DNA of 64,000 bases from Parvibaculum indicum (GCF_011762095.1 NZ_JAASQO010000014.1:33768-97767); one strand, 5' to 3'. Shown: positions 51,045 through 59,045, numbered from the stretch's first letter. Program-made: numbers and translations. The notes: generated from the letters alone by a model not told the origin.

Positions 51045-52619
51045 ATGGGGAAATGGACCGTGAATATCCGCTCGCTTACCGCCGCGCTCGCCGGAGCGCT
51101 GATGGCCACCACCGCGCTTTCCGCGGCCGCGATGGCCGCCGAACTGGTCATGGAGCCTCTGGGCACCCATGCCACCGGCATTTTCGATGAAGGCGCTTCC
51201 GAGATCGTCACCTATGACGCCACGGCGCAACGCCTTTATGTGGTCAATGCGGATGCGAAGACCGTCGATATTCTGGACATCTCCGACCCGTCCAGGCTGA
51301 AGGAAGCGGGCAAGCTCGACGCCGCCGCGCTCGGCAAGCAGGGCACCTCCGTCGCCGTGCATGACGGCCTCATCGCCGTCGCGATCTCCGCCGATCCGAA
51401 AACGGCCAATGGCAAGCTCGGTTTCTTCGATGCGCAGGGCAAGCTCCTGAACGCCGTCGATGTGGGCGCCAATCCCGATATGGTCACCTTCACGCCCGAC
51501 GGAAAATATGCGCTCGTCGCCAATGAGGGCGAGCCGAACGACGCCTACACCGTCGATCCCGTCGGCTCCGTCTCGGTCGTCGATCTGACGGGCGGCGTGG
51601 AAAACGCGACGGTGAAGACCGCGGGCTTCGAGGCGTTCGACGGCAAGCCGCTGCCCAAGGGTCTTCGCATCGCCAAGCCGGGCGCCACGGTCTCGCAGGA
51701 TATGGAGCCGGAATATATCGCGGTGTCGAAGGACGGCCGGACGGCCTGGGTCACGCTCCAGGAAAACAACGGTATCGCCATCCTCGACATTCCCTCCGCC
51801 ATCGTGAAGAAAATGGTCGGCCTGGGCTACAAGGACTGGTCGAAAAGCGCGCTCGATCCCTCCAACAAGGATGGCGGCGTGCGCATTCAGCCCTGGCCGG
51901 TCTGGGGCATGTACCAGCCGGATTCCATCGCGGCCTTCGAGGCGGACGGCAAGACCTATCTCGTGATCGCGAATGAGGGCGATGCGCGCGACTATGACGG
52001 GTTTTCCGAAGAAACCCGGGTGAAGAAGCTCGACCTCGACCCCACGGTCTTCCCGCCGGAGAAGAACCTGCAGAACGACGCGCAGCTCGGCCGCCTCAAG
52101 GTCACCACGACCATGGGCGACGAAAACGGCGACGGCAAATATGAGAAGCTCTACGCCTTTGGCGGGCGTTCCTTCTCGATCCTGGATGCCGACGGCACGA
52201 TGATCTTCGATTCCGGCGACGATCTGGAACGCCGGACCGCCCGGGCGCTGCCGGGCCAGTTCAACAACGACAATGACGAGAACAAGCCCGATGGCCGTTC
52301 CGACGACAAGGGCCCCGAGCCCGAAGGCGTCGCGGTGGGCGAGGTCGATGGCGTGACCTATGCCTTTATCGGTCTGGAGCGCATCGGCGGCATCATGGCC
52401 TATGACGTGTCCGACCCGGCCCGGCCGCGTTTCGCCGGCTATGTGAACACGCGCAATTTCAAGGTGGAGCCCGAGGCGGGCAAGGCCGCGGGCGATGTCG
52501 GGCCGGAAGGCATGGCCTTCATCCCGGCGGCGAGTTCGCCCAATGGCGAGCCGCTGCTGGCCGTCGGCTTTGAAGTGTCCGGCTCCACCACGATCTACAG
52601 CCTGAAGCCGAAGAAATAA
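51045..52619 (+). CDS. Secreted choice-of-anchor I family protein (beta-propeller)
   Basis: A 524-residue exported protein. Signal peptide about 1-31 (LTAALAGALMATTALSAAAM, AAELV cleavage region). The rest is propeller-like, with repeated motifs RLYVVNADAKTVDILDISDP, KYALVANEGEPNDAYTVDPV and TYLVIANEGDARDYDGFSEE. An acidic metal-binding-like stretch NNDNDENKPDGRSDDKGPEP (about 420-440) precedes EGVAVGEVDGVTYAFIGLER. These features match the choice-of-anchor I proteins, sometimes annotated as alkaline-phosphatase-like. No lipobox or sorting signal is seen here. Start ATG 51045 or GTG 51060. Confidence 0.8.
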   Translation: MGKWTVNIRSLTAALAGALMATTALSAAAMAAELVMEPLGTHATGIFDEGASEIVTYDATAQRLYVVNADAKTVDILDISDPSRLKEAGKLDAAALGKQGTSVAVHDGLIAVAISADPKTANGKLGFFDAQGKLLNAVDVGANPDMVTFTPDGKYALVANEGEPNDAYTVDPVGSVSVVDLTGGVENATVKTAGFEAFDGKPLPKGLRIAKPGATVSQDMEPEYIAVSKDGRTAWVTLQENNGIAILDIPSAIVKKMVGLGYKDWSKSALDPSNKDGGVRIQPWPVWGMYQPDSIAAFEADGKTYLVIANEGDARDYDGFSEETRVKKLDLDPTVFPPEKNLQNDAQLGRLKVTTTMGDENGDGKYEKLYAFGGRSFSILDADGTMIFDSGDDLERRTARALPGQFNNDNDENKPDGRSDDKGPEPEGVAVGEVDGVTYAFIGLERIGGIMAYDVSDPARPRFAGYVNTRNFKVEPEAGKAAGDVGPEGMAFIPAASSPNGEPLLAVGFEVSGSTTIYSLKPKK

Positions 52620-52677
52620 CCGGCGCGCGGGACAGCCGCTTTCGGTCAGGGCCGGTTCACGCCGGCCCTGATGCGTT

Positions 52678-53646
52678 TCAGGCCGTCGCGAAGCGGTCGC
52701 TGGCGCGCACCATCACATCCACGATGCCGGGCTCCGTCGCCGTATGGCCCGCATCCGGCACGATATGGAGTTCGCTCGTCTCCCACGCCTTGGAAAGCTC
52801 CCAGGCGGTGAACATCGGCGTCACTACATCGTAGCGGCCCTGCGCGATGACGCCGGGAATGCCGTTCAGCTTGCCCGCATCGCGCATGAGCTGGTCCTGC
52901 GGCTCGAAGAAGCCCCGATTCATGAAGAAATGGCATTCGATCCGCGCAAAGGCGAGGGCGAAATGCCCGTCCGCGAAGCGCTTCACCCGCTCCGGGTCGG
53001 ACATGAGGGAAAGCGTCGTCCCCTCCCAGATGCTCCAGGCCTTGGCGCAGGCGATCTTCTCCGCCTCGTTCTCGCCCGTCAGCCGCTTGTAATAGGCGGC
53101 CATCAGGTTGCCGCGCTCCGCTTCCGGGATCGGCGCGATGAATTCCTCCCACGCATCGGGAAAGAGCGCGTCCGTCCCCTGCTGGTAGAACCAGTGCAGT
53201 TCCCGCTCCCGCAGCGTGAAGATGCCGCGCAGGATGATCTCGGTCACGCGGTCCGGATGGGTTTCGGCATAGGCGAGCGACAGCGTCGAGCCCCACGACC
53301 CGCCGCAGAGCTGCCATTTCTCGATGCCGAGATGCTCGCGCAGCCGCTCCATATCGGCGACGAGATCCCAGGTCGTGTTGTCGGTGAGTTCCGCATGCGG
53401 CGTCGATTTCCCGCAGCCGCGCTGGTCGAAGAGGACGATGCGATAGGCCTCCGGATCATGCGTGCGCCGCATGGTCGGGTTCGAGCCGCCGCCCGGCCCC
53501 CCATGCACGATGACGACCGGCTTGCCGTCCGGGTTCCCGCATTCCTCGAAATAGATCGTGTGAAGCTCGGAAACCTCCAGCATGCCTGTGTTGTAGGGCT
53601 CGATTTCGGGGTAGAGCGTGCGGCGGTCGGCGGTCATGTCGGGCAT
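52678..53646 (-). CDS. pip: Prolyl aminopeptidase (proline iminopeptidase)
   Basis: A 322-residue alpha/beta-hydrolase of peptidase family S33 that releases N-terminal proline. It has VIVHGGPGGGSNP (oxyanion loop), LFDQRGCGKSTPH, the nucleophile elbow LCGGSWGSTLSLAY, and the acid/base region AQGRYDVVTPM and VPDAGHTATE. The cap contains WFYQQGTDALFPDAWEEFI, typical of the enzyme. ATG at 53646 follows GGAGAGTATC; ATGs at 53679 and 53637 are alternatives. Length matches the family (about 310-320). Confidence 0.9.
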   Translation of the reverse strand: MPDMTADRRTLYPEIEPYNTGMLEVSELHTIYFEECGNPDGKPVVIVHGGPGGGSNPTMRRTHDPEAYRIVLFDQRGCGKSTPHAELTDNTTWDLVADMERLREHLGIEKWQLCGGSWGSTLSLAYAETHPDRVTEIILRGIFTLRERELHWFYQQGTDALFPDAWEEFIAPIPEAERGNLMAAYYKRLTGENEAEKIACAKAWSIWEGTTLSLMSDPERVKRFADGHFALAFARIECHFFMNRGFFEPQDQLMRDAGKLNGIPGVIAQGRYDVVTPMFTAWELSKAWETSELHIVPDAGHTATEPGIVDVMVRASDRFATA

Positions 53647-53675
53647 TTCGATACTCTCCGGGGGGGCGAGGCGGG

Positions 53676-53691
53676 ACACTATATATAGCGG
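53676..53691. promoter_or_regulatory. Possible NrdR box
   Basis: ACACTATATATAGCGG contains a 14-bp palindrome (C[A/G]CTATATATAG[C/T]G) closely resembling the NrdR box consensus as remembered (ACAC-TATATA-type). It is 30 bp upstream of pip and almost 400 bp upstream of nrdA, so it may instead be part of the pip promoter. Confidence 0.4.
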
Positions 53692-53878
53692 ACAGTTAGG
53701 CGCGCGCCGATGCCCGCCGTCAATCTCGGCCCCCCTGAAAAAATCTGCATGCCGTCGCGGAGGGCTAAGCCTTTGCTGTCACGAAATTTTATCGTCCCCG
53801 TCACGTGGATTGGGGAATCGATTAACTAAAAATTCGACTCGACCCCTCCACAAGCGATTGCATCTTGGAGCGAAGCAG

Positions 53879-53891
53879 CTACTATATCTGG
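53879..53891. promoter_or_regulatory. Possible second, weaker NrdR-like box
   Basis: CTACTATATCTGG shares the ACTATAT-T-G pattern with the site at 53676-53691. NrdR normally binds paired boxes a few helical turns apart; the ~200-bp spacing here is unusual. Confidence 0.22.
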
Positions 53892-54069
53892 ACGCGCCGA
53901 CGCCAAATCGGGGATCGCCAAGGGGGTTCGCAGGCGGCGGCGTAAACACCGAATTCACAGCGTTATCTGCCCGTTCCGGGCAGAGGAATGGCGACCGTCA
54001 TGCGGGCGCCGGATCGGTCACTCTTTGCCTGTTACACGCGGCGGTGGGCAGGTCGAATCGGGGGATGAC

Positions 54070-56088
54070 ATGCTGAACGACACGAGTAAGGCGATCGATA
54101 TGAGTGAGATTGAGGCCCGTCTTTCCGCCATCGTAACCGGCGAGGGCGCTGTCGAGCGCAGCCGGGTGCGTCCGCGCGGCGACATGGCGCGCACGGCCGA
54201 GCCGGAAATGCCTTTCGGCGACGACGACCAGGCCGTGCAGGTGGGCCCCAAGCACCGCGTGAAGGTCGATTACAGCCGCGATGCGCTGCTGACCGATTTC
54301 GGCAAGGCGACGCTGAAGGACCGCTATCTGATGCCGGGCGAGAGCTTCCAGGATCTCTTCGCCCGCGTCGCCTCCTATTACGGCGACGACGCCGAGCACG
54401 CCCAGCGTCTTTACGATTACATCTCGCGCCTCTGGTTCATGCCCGCGACGCCCGTCCTGTCGAATGGCGGCACGCAGCGCGGCCTGCCCATCTCCTGCTT
54501 CCTGAACGAAGCGACCGACAATCTCAACGGCATTGTCGGCCTGTGGAACGAGAATGTCTGGCTCGCGGCCAAGGGCGGCGGCATCGGCTCCTATTGGGGC
54601 AATCTGCGCTCCATCGGCGAGACGGTCGGCGGCGTCGGCAAGACGAGCGGCATCATTCCCTTCATCCGCGTGATGGATTCGCTGACGCTCGCCATCAGCC
54701 AGGGCTCGCTCCGGCGCGGCTCGGCGGCGGTCTATCTGCCGATCGACCATCCGGAAATCGAGGAATTCATCGAGATCCGCCGCCCCACCGGCGGCGACCC
54801 GAACCGCAAGGCGCTGAACCTGCATCACGGCGTGCTCGTCTCGGATGCCTTCATGCGCGCGGTCGAGGCCGACGGCCAGTGGTCGCTGCTGAGCCCCAAG
54901 GACGGCACGGTCCAGAAGACCGTCTCCGCCCGCTCGCTCTGGATCCGCCTGCTGACGGCGCGCATCGAAACCGGCGAGCCCTATGTCATCTACAAGGACA
55001 CGGTGAACAATGCCCGCCCCGAGCATCACAAGCTCGCCGGGCTTGAGGTAAAGACCTCCAATCTCTGCGCCGAGATCACGCTGCCCACGGGCCGCGACCA
55101 CCTCGGCAACGACCGCACCGCCGTCTGCTGCCTGTCCTCGCTCAACCTCGAAACCTTCTTCGAGTGGCAGGACAATGAGCTCTTCATCGAGGATGTCATG
55201 CGCTTCCTCGACAATGTGCTGCAGGACTTCATCGACCGCGCGCCGGATGAGATGGCCAAGGCCAAATACGCCGCCGCGCGCGAGCGCTCCGTCGGCCTCG
55301 GCGTGATGGGCTTCCACTCCTTCCTTCAGGCCAACATGATCCCCTTCGAGGGCGTGATGGCGAAGGTCTGGAACAACAAGATGTTCGACCACATCAATCA
55401 GGGCGTGAACGCCGCATCCCGCACGCTGGCGGAAGAGCGCGGTCCCTGCCCGGATGCGGCCGATTACGGCATGATGGAACGCTTCTCCAACAAGACGGCC
55501 ATCGCGCCCACGGCCTCCATCTCCATCATCTGCGGTGGTACCTCGCCGGGCATCGAGCCCATCGCGGCGAACAGCTTCACGCACAAGACGCTGTCGGGCT
55601 CCTTCAATGTCCGCAACCGTCACCTGACCAAGCTCCTGGAATCCAAGGGCCGCAACGACGACGAAACCTGGTCCTCCATCGTCACCAATGGCGGCTCGGT
55701 CGTGGAACTCGACTTCCTGACCGATGAGGAAAAGGACGTCTTCAAGACCGCCTTCGAACTCGACCAGCGCTGGGTGATCGAGCATGCGGGCGACCGCGCG
55801 GCCAAGGTCGATCAGGCGCAGTCCATCAACCTCTTCCTGCCGGCGGATGTGCACAAGCGCGAGCTGCACCAGCTTCACCTGCAGGCCTGGAAGAAGGGCG
55901 TGAAGAGCCTCTATTACTGCCGCTCGCTCTCCATCCAGCGCGCCGAACGCGCCGAAAAGCCCGCGGCCAGCGCGCTCGCCCCGGTCGCCAAGATGGAAGT
56001 GAAGTCGCTGGAAGACGTCGCCGCCGAAGCGCGCCGCCCGAACCCGGCCGAGCAGAACGACTACGACGAGTGCCTCGCCTGTCAGTGA
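54070..56088 (+). CDS. nrdA: Class Ia ribonucleoside-diphosphate reductase, alpha subunit
   Basis: A 672-residue NrdA that reduces ribonucleotides to deoxyribonucleotides with NrdB. No N-terminal ATP cone is seen; the catalytic barrel begins at about residue 65. The redox cysteine in GLPISCFLN, the NLCAEI block with the catalytic Cys/Glu, the PTASISIICGGTSPGIEP loop, the radical-transfer tyrosines in SLYYCRS and the C-terminal thioredoxin-reducible pair in DECLACQ are all visible. ATG at 54070 follows GGGGGATGAC; the ATG at 54025 is less likely. The start of a short hairpin overlaps the stop codon. Confidence 0.92.
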   Translation: MLNDTSKAIDMSEIEARLSAIVTGEGAVERSRVRPRGDMARTAEPEMPFGDDDQAVQVGPKHRVKVDYSRDALLTDFGKATLKDRYLMPGESFQDLFARVASYYGDDAEHAQRLYDYISRLWFMPATPVLSNGGTQRGLPISCFLNEATDNLNGIVGLWNENVWLAAKGGGIGSYWGNLRSIGETVGGVGKTSGIIPFIRVMDSLTLAISQGSLRRGSAAVYLPIDHPEIEEFIEIRRPTGGDPNRKALNLHHGVLVSDAFMRAVEADGQWSLLSPKDGTVQKTVSARSLWIRLLTARIETGEPYVIYKDTVNNARPEHHKLAGLEVKTSNLCAEITLPTGRDHLGNDRTAVCCLSSLNLETFFEWQDNELFIEDVMRFLDNVLQDFIDRAPDEMAKAKYAAARERSVGLGVMGFHSFLQANMIPFEGVMAKVWNNKMFDHINQGVNAASRTLAEERGPCPDAADYGMMERFSNKTAIAPTASISIICGGTSPGIEPIAANSFTHKTLSGSFNVRNRHLTKLLESKGRNDDETWSSIVTNGGSVVELDFLTDEEKDVFKTAFELDQRWVIEHAGDRAAKVDQAQSINLFLPADVHKRELHQLHLQAWKKGVKSLYYCRSLSIQRAERAEKPAASALAPVAKMEVKSLEDVAAEARRPNPAEQNDYDECLACQ

Positions 56089-56197
56089 CACTCGGTGTCA
56101 CCCCGGGCTTGTCCCGGGGCCCAGGGGCGACGGGGCACCGAGCCTGCGACCCCTGGATCCCCGCCACCTTCACATGCAAAGAGGGGCCGGGATGACA
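56085..56197. repeat. Hairpin across the nrdA stop plus family B repeat between nrdA and nrdB
   Basis: GTGACAC / GTGTCAC (56085-56091/56095-56101) encloses the nrdA TGA. A family B inverted pair follows ('ggtgtcaccccgggcttgtcccgggg' facing 'ccccgccaccttcacatgcaaagag...ccgggatgac'). It occupies most of the 151-bp intergenic space inside the nrdA-nrdB operon and may set the relative amounts of the two messages. Confidence 0.8.
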
Positions 56198-56239
56198 AGT
56201 CGACTGATGACGCTAGAACCCCAACCGGGAAACAGACCC

Positions 56240-57199
56240 ATGTCCCTTCTCGAAGAACGTCACGTCTACAAGCCCTTCCGCTATCCCTGGGCCTATGATG
56301 CCTGGCTCACCCAGCAGCGCATTCACTGGCTGCCGGAGGAAGTGCCGCTGGCCGACGACGTGAAGGACTGGTCGAAGAACCTCACCGAAGGCGAGCGCAA
56401 CCTGCTCACCCAGATCTTCCGCTTCTTCGTGCAGGCGGATGTGGAAGTGAACAATTGCTACATGAAGCACTACTCGCGGGTCTTCAAACCCACGGAAGTG
56501 CAGATGATGCTGGCCGCCTTCTCCAACATCGAGACGGTCCACATCTCCGCCTACAGCCATCTGCTCGACACGATCGGCATGCCCGAGGCCGAATACGAAG
56601 CCTTCCTGAAATACGAGCAGATGAAGAACAAGTTCGACTACATGCAGGAATGGGGCGTGGAGACCAAGGAAGACATCGCCAAGACGCTGGCGGTCTTCGG
56701 CGGCTTCACGGAAGGGGTGCAGCTCTTCGCCTCCTTCGCCATCCTGATGAACTTCCCGCGCTTCAACAAGATGAAGGGCATGGGCCAGATCGTGACATGG
56801 TCCGCCCGCGACGAGACGCTGCACACGCTCTCCGCCATGAAGCTCTTCCGCGTCTTCGTGGAGGAGAACCCGGAAATCTGGACCGACGAGCTGCAGCGGG
56901 ACATCTACAAGGCCTGCGAGACCATCATCGACCATGAAGACGCCTTCATCGACCTCGCCTTCGAAATGGGCGGCGTGGAAGGCCTCGATGCGGACCAGGT
57001 GAAACACTACATCCGCTACATCGCGGACCGCCGCCTGACCCAGCTTCACCTCCAGCCCATCTACCGCACGGAGAAAAACCCGCTGCCCTGGATGGACGAA
57101 ATGCTGAACGGCATCGAGCACACCAACTTCTTCGAAAACCGCGCGACGGAATACTCCAAGGCCTCCACGCAAGGAAGCTGGGAAGAAGCCTTCGACTGA
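56240..57199 (+). CDS. nrdB: Class Ia ribonucleotide reductase, beta subunit
   Basis: A 319-residue R2 subunit that carries the diiron-tyrosyl radical. Iron ligands and radical Tyr can be read: Glu in FVQADVEVNNCYMKHY, Glu/His in FSNIETVHISAYSHLLD (with the Tyr of SAYSH), Glu in GGFTEGVQ and Glu/His in DETLHTLSAMKLF. The N-terminal Trp/Pro region HWLPEEVPLADDVKDW is conserved, and the C-terminus ends in an acidic tail used for NrdA docking. ATG at 56240 fits homologue starts; no strong RBS is seen upstream, and an in-frame ATG lies at 56174. Confidence 0.92.
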   Translation: MSLLEERHVYKPFRYPWAYDAWLTQQRIHWLPEEVPLADDVKDWSKNLTEGERNLLTQIFRFFVQADVEVNNCYMKHYSRVFKPTEVQMMLAAFSNIETVHISAYSHLLDTIGMPEAEYEAFLKYEQMKNKFDYMQEWGVETKEDIAKTLAVFGGFTEGVQLFASFAILMNFPRFNKMKGMGQIVTWSARDETLHTLSAMKLFRVFVEENPEIWTDELQRDIYKACETIIDHEDAFIDLAFEMGGVEGLDADQVKHYIRYIADRRLTQLHLQPIYRTEKNPLPWMDEMLNGIEHTNFFENRATEYSKASTQGSWEEAFD

Positions 57200-57220
57200 G
57201 CGATCCTCATCGCCGAATGA

Positions 57221-57252
57221 AAAATGCCCGGGCCAGCGCCCGGGCATTTTGT
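57221..57252 (+). terminator. Intrinsic terminator after nrdB
   Basis: A perfect 13-bp stem AAAATGCCCGGGC / GCCCGGGCATTTT with loop CAGC, 22 bp after the nrdB stop, followed by GTTT. Confidence 0.88.
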
Positions 57253-57282
57253 TTATGGCAAGGCGGAAAACCCAAAACGAGG

Positions 57283-57314
57283 TGTCATCCCGGCGAAAGC
57301 CGGGACCCATTGGC
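57283..57314 (+). repeat. Left inverted repeat of the GIY-YIG unit (family B)
   Basis: A 32-bp copy of the 'tgtcatcccggcgaaagccgg' element whose inverted partner (57617-57648) differs at one position. It ends 14 bp before the nuclease start codon. Confidence 0.9.
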
Positions 57315-57328
57315 ACTAGACTGAAGCG

Positions 57329-57616
57329 ATGTCCTATTTTGTTTACATGCCCGCCAGCCGCAAACGGGGCACCCTCTATATCGGGGTGACCAACGATCTG
57401 GCGCGCCGTGTGAGCGAGCACCGCGACGGGACGGCCTCCGCATTTACTCGAAAGTACCGCGTTCACCGGCTCGTTTATGCAGAAGCCTTCGATGAGATCG
57501 AGGACGCGATCCGGCGCGAAAAGGCGATGAAGGAGTGGCAGCGGTCATGGAAGGTCCAACTGATAGAGAAGAACAACCCTGAGTGGGGCGACCTCTACGA
57601 CACGCTGAATCGATAG
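57329..57616 (+). CDS. Small GIY-YIG nuclease-domain protein
   Basis: A 95-residue single-domain GIY-YIG protein. The family core appears as YFVYM...GTLYIGVTNDLARRVSEHRDG (about 3-34), with the catalytic Arg in LARRV and the His in SEHRDG. A C-terminal Glu/Trp helix (REKAMKEWQRSWKVQLIEKN) carries the metal-binding Glu. Such proteins are UvrC/UPF0213-like. The gene lies exactly between two inverted copies of the window's interspersed palindrome, the right copy beginning at the base after the stop. A role in copying or cutting that repeat is suggestive but unproven. Confidence 0.88.
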   Translation: MSYFVYMPASRKRGTLYIGVTNDLARRVSEHRDGTASAFTRKYRVHRLVYAEAFDEIEDAIRREKAMKEWQRSWKVQLIEKNNPEWGDLYDTLNR

Positions 57617-57648
57617 GCTAATGGGTCCCGGCTTTCGCCGGGATGACA
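57617..57648 (-). repeat. Right inverted repeat of the GIY-YIG unit (family B)
   Basis: The reverse-complement partner of 57283-57314, 31 of 32 bases identical, beginning immediately after the TAG stop of the nuclease gene. Confidence 0.9.
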
Positions 57649-57713
57649 TTTGTTTTTTGGGCGAAAGGTGGAGCCCGATATCTGCAGCCCCGACCGGTTG
57701 AGAGCATGATTGC

Positions 57714-57852
57714 GGCAAGGCGGAAAACCAAAAATGAGGTGTCATCCCGGCGCCGGTGGATCCCGGGAACAAGTCCCGGGATGACAGCCTCATTTGTTTT
57801 TCCGAGGAAACCAAAACCACAGTGTCGTCCCGGCACTCGTTGCCGGGACCCA
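57714..57852. repeat. Further family B copies, with a repeated 39-bp flank
   Basis: 57714-57752 repeats 57257-57295 (the sequence leading into the left repeat) at 37 of 39 positions. It runs into a family B palindrome ending near 57786, and another lies at 57822-57852 ('gtcgtcccggcactcgttgccgggaccc'). The region around the GIY-YIG gene is therefore a small repeat cluster. Confidence 0.8.
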
Positions 57853-57879
57853 ATCCACCTTTCGGCAAATGCCGCCTTC

Positions 57880-58188
57880 CTATTTCACATGCTTGCCCGT
57901 GCCGTCTCCTGCGGGGACCCACTGGCGCGCCCGGTTGATCGCCATCTTCTCGTCGATGGCTGTATGCAGATCCACTCCGCTTTCATGCGCGACGCGATAG
58001 AGCAGGATGACGATATCCGCCAGCTCATGGGCGATCTCTTGCCGGTCGCCCGCCGTCAGCGCCTCGGAGAGTTCCTCCATCTCGGGCAGGGCCCGGGCAT
58101 GGAGCGTCGCCGCGTCCTTTGCGGGACCGAATGTTTCCTCTGCCCATGCGCAAATGCTCTGCTGCGTTTCCCTTGCCGCCCCGCTCAT
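57880..58188 (-). CDS. MazG-like nucleotide pyrophosphohydrolase
   Basis: A 102-residue all-alpha NTP pyrophosphatase of the MazG-like superfamily. The helix with EMEELSEALTAGDRQEIAHE (about 36-55) and the following HELADIVILLYRVAHESGVD (about 54-73) provide the ExxE...ExxD metal-binding pattern. It presumably removes non-canonical or excess (d)NTPs, which suits its position near nrdAB, though it is on the other strand. ATG at 58188 follows GGGGAGAAG. Confidence 0.8.
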   Translation of the reverse strand: MSGAARETQQSICAWAEETFGPAKDAATLHARALPEMEELSEALTAGDRQEIAHELADIVILLYRVAHESGVDLHTAIDEKMAINRARQWVPAGDGTGKHVK

Positions 58189-58616
58189 TCTCTTCTCCCC
58201 GAATTGTGTCGATAAGAGAAAGAGTAGCGCGCGAATACGCCCTCGGCACGCATGACCTGACCTCACGCCCCGCCGCGAAATGTGCAAACCCCTTCATGCT
58301 GCAGGGCGAAAAATGCCCTCCACATGGTGATTTCTCGTCCTGAAGAGCGAAAAACCCCTGTCAGACAGGCATTTCTCGCATTCCCCGTATTGCGGAGTGC
58401 GATTCATGACTGATAATTGGGTGTTTATCGGGTGATTCGGCACGAGGGACCTGTCGCGATCATCAAAGAGGGAAATCCCTCATGCGGTCCCGGGGAAAAC
58501 TGCTTCGTTCATGCCTGTCTTTCGCGGGCGACGCTCGACCCGGAAAGACATCCCGTCATTCACAAAATAGATGCGGCCGGGCGGCCTGAACGAACACAGC
58601 AATGAGGATCAAGACC
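58189..58616. promoter_or_regulatory. 428-bp gap upstream of the HU gene
   Basis: It holds inverted repeats: CCTGTC-A-GACAGG at 58357-58369, and GCGAAAAATGCC (58306-58317) paired at a distance with GGCATTTCTCGC (58368-58379), one mismatch. The stretch is AT-richer than its flanks and is the likely promoter/leader of the HU gene. I saw no convincing protein: a TTG-started 62-codon frame at 58417-58605 has no RBS. Confidence 0.45.
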
Positions 58617-59045
58617 ATGGCAACGAGACCCGCTGCGAAGAAACCCGCCGCCCGGAAGCCGGCTGCGAAGAAGCCTGCCGCTGCCGCTGCGAAGAAGCCC
58701 GCCGCCGCCAGGAAGCCCGCGGCCCGTTCCACGGCCGCGAAGACGACGGCTGCGAAGCCCGCGACGCCGCCCACCATTCCCATGTCCAAGCTCATCGCCG
58801 AACTGGCCGAGAAGCACGACATGCCGAAGAAGCAGATGAACGAGATCTTCCAGGACTTCGTCGACATGACGCAGAAGAACCTGAAGAAGGGCAACAAGAT
58901 CCGTCTGACGGGCCTCGGCATCCTGCAGGTGCGCAAGCGCGCCGCCCGCATGGGCCGCAACCCGGCCACGGGCGAAGCGATCAAGATCAAGGCCTCCAAG
59001 AAGGTGGCGTTCCGCGTCGCCAAGGATCTGAAGGAAATGATCTGA
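58617..59045 (+). CDS. HU family DNA-binding protein with N-terminal Lys/Ala/Pro histone-H1-like tail
   Basis: A 142-residue nucleoid protein in two parts. Residues 1-55 are a low-complexity tail of AAKKPAARKP-type repeats resembling histone H1 or the AlgR3/PhaF tails. Residues 56-142 are an HU/IHF fold (MSKLIAELAEKHDMPKKQMN, FVDMTQKNLKKGNKIRLTGL, RMGRNPATGEAIKIKASKKV). The DNA-intercalating Pro arm motif GRNPATGE is intact. The tail should add non-specific DNA or polyanion binding. ATG at 58617 follows GAGGATCAA; the ATG at 58602 lacks an RBS. Confidence 0.85.
   Translation: MATRPAAKKPAARKPAAKKPAAAAAKKPAAARKPAARSTAAKTTAAKPATPPTIPMSKLIAELAEKHDMPKKQMNEIFQDFVDMTQKNLKKGNKIRLTGLGILQVRKRAARMGRNPATGEAIKIKASKKVAFRVAKDLKEMI

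Larger units (their letters stand above)
53647..54069. promoter_or_regulatory. Regulatory region upstream of nrdA (423 bp)
   Basis: This divergent gap between pip and nrdA is locally AT-rich (53740-53890). It contains two possible NrdR-like boxes (see separate entries), three GANTC sites (53815-53819, 53836-53840, 54055-54059) that could be CcrM methylation sites, and a hairpin TCTGCCCG/CGGGCAGA near 53966-53985. No adenosylcobalamin riboswitch elements are seen and no protein is encoded. Confidence 0.5.

Noticed and set aside
53700..54069. Adenosylcobalamin riboswitch ahead of nrdA
   Set aside because: No conserved B12-box-like sequence seen; the reductase is class Ia with an NrdB partner and does not need cobalamin.
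53998..56091. A 697-codon open frame antisense to nrdA
   Set aside because: nrdA is unmistakable on the plus strand; the antisense frame is a GC-skew shadow.
58417..58605. Possible 62-residue protein upstream of HU
   Set aside because: It starts at TTG, lacks an RBS and overlaps the HU RBS region; composition does not look coding.
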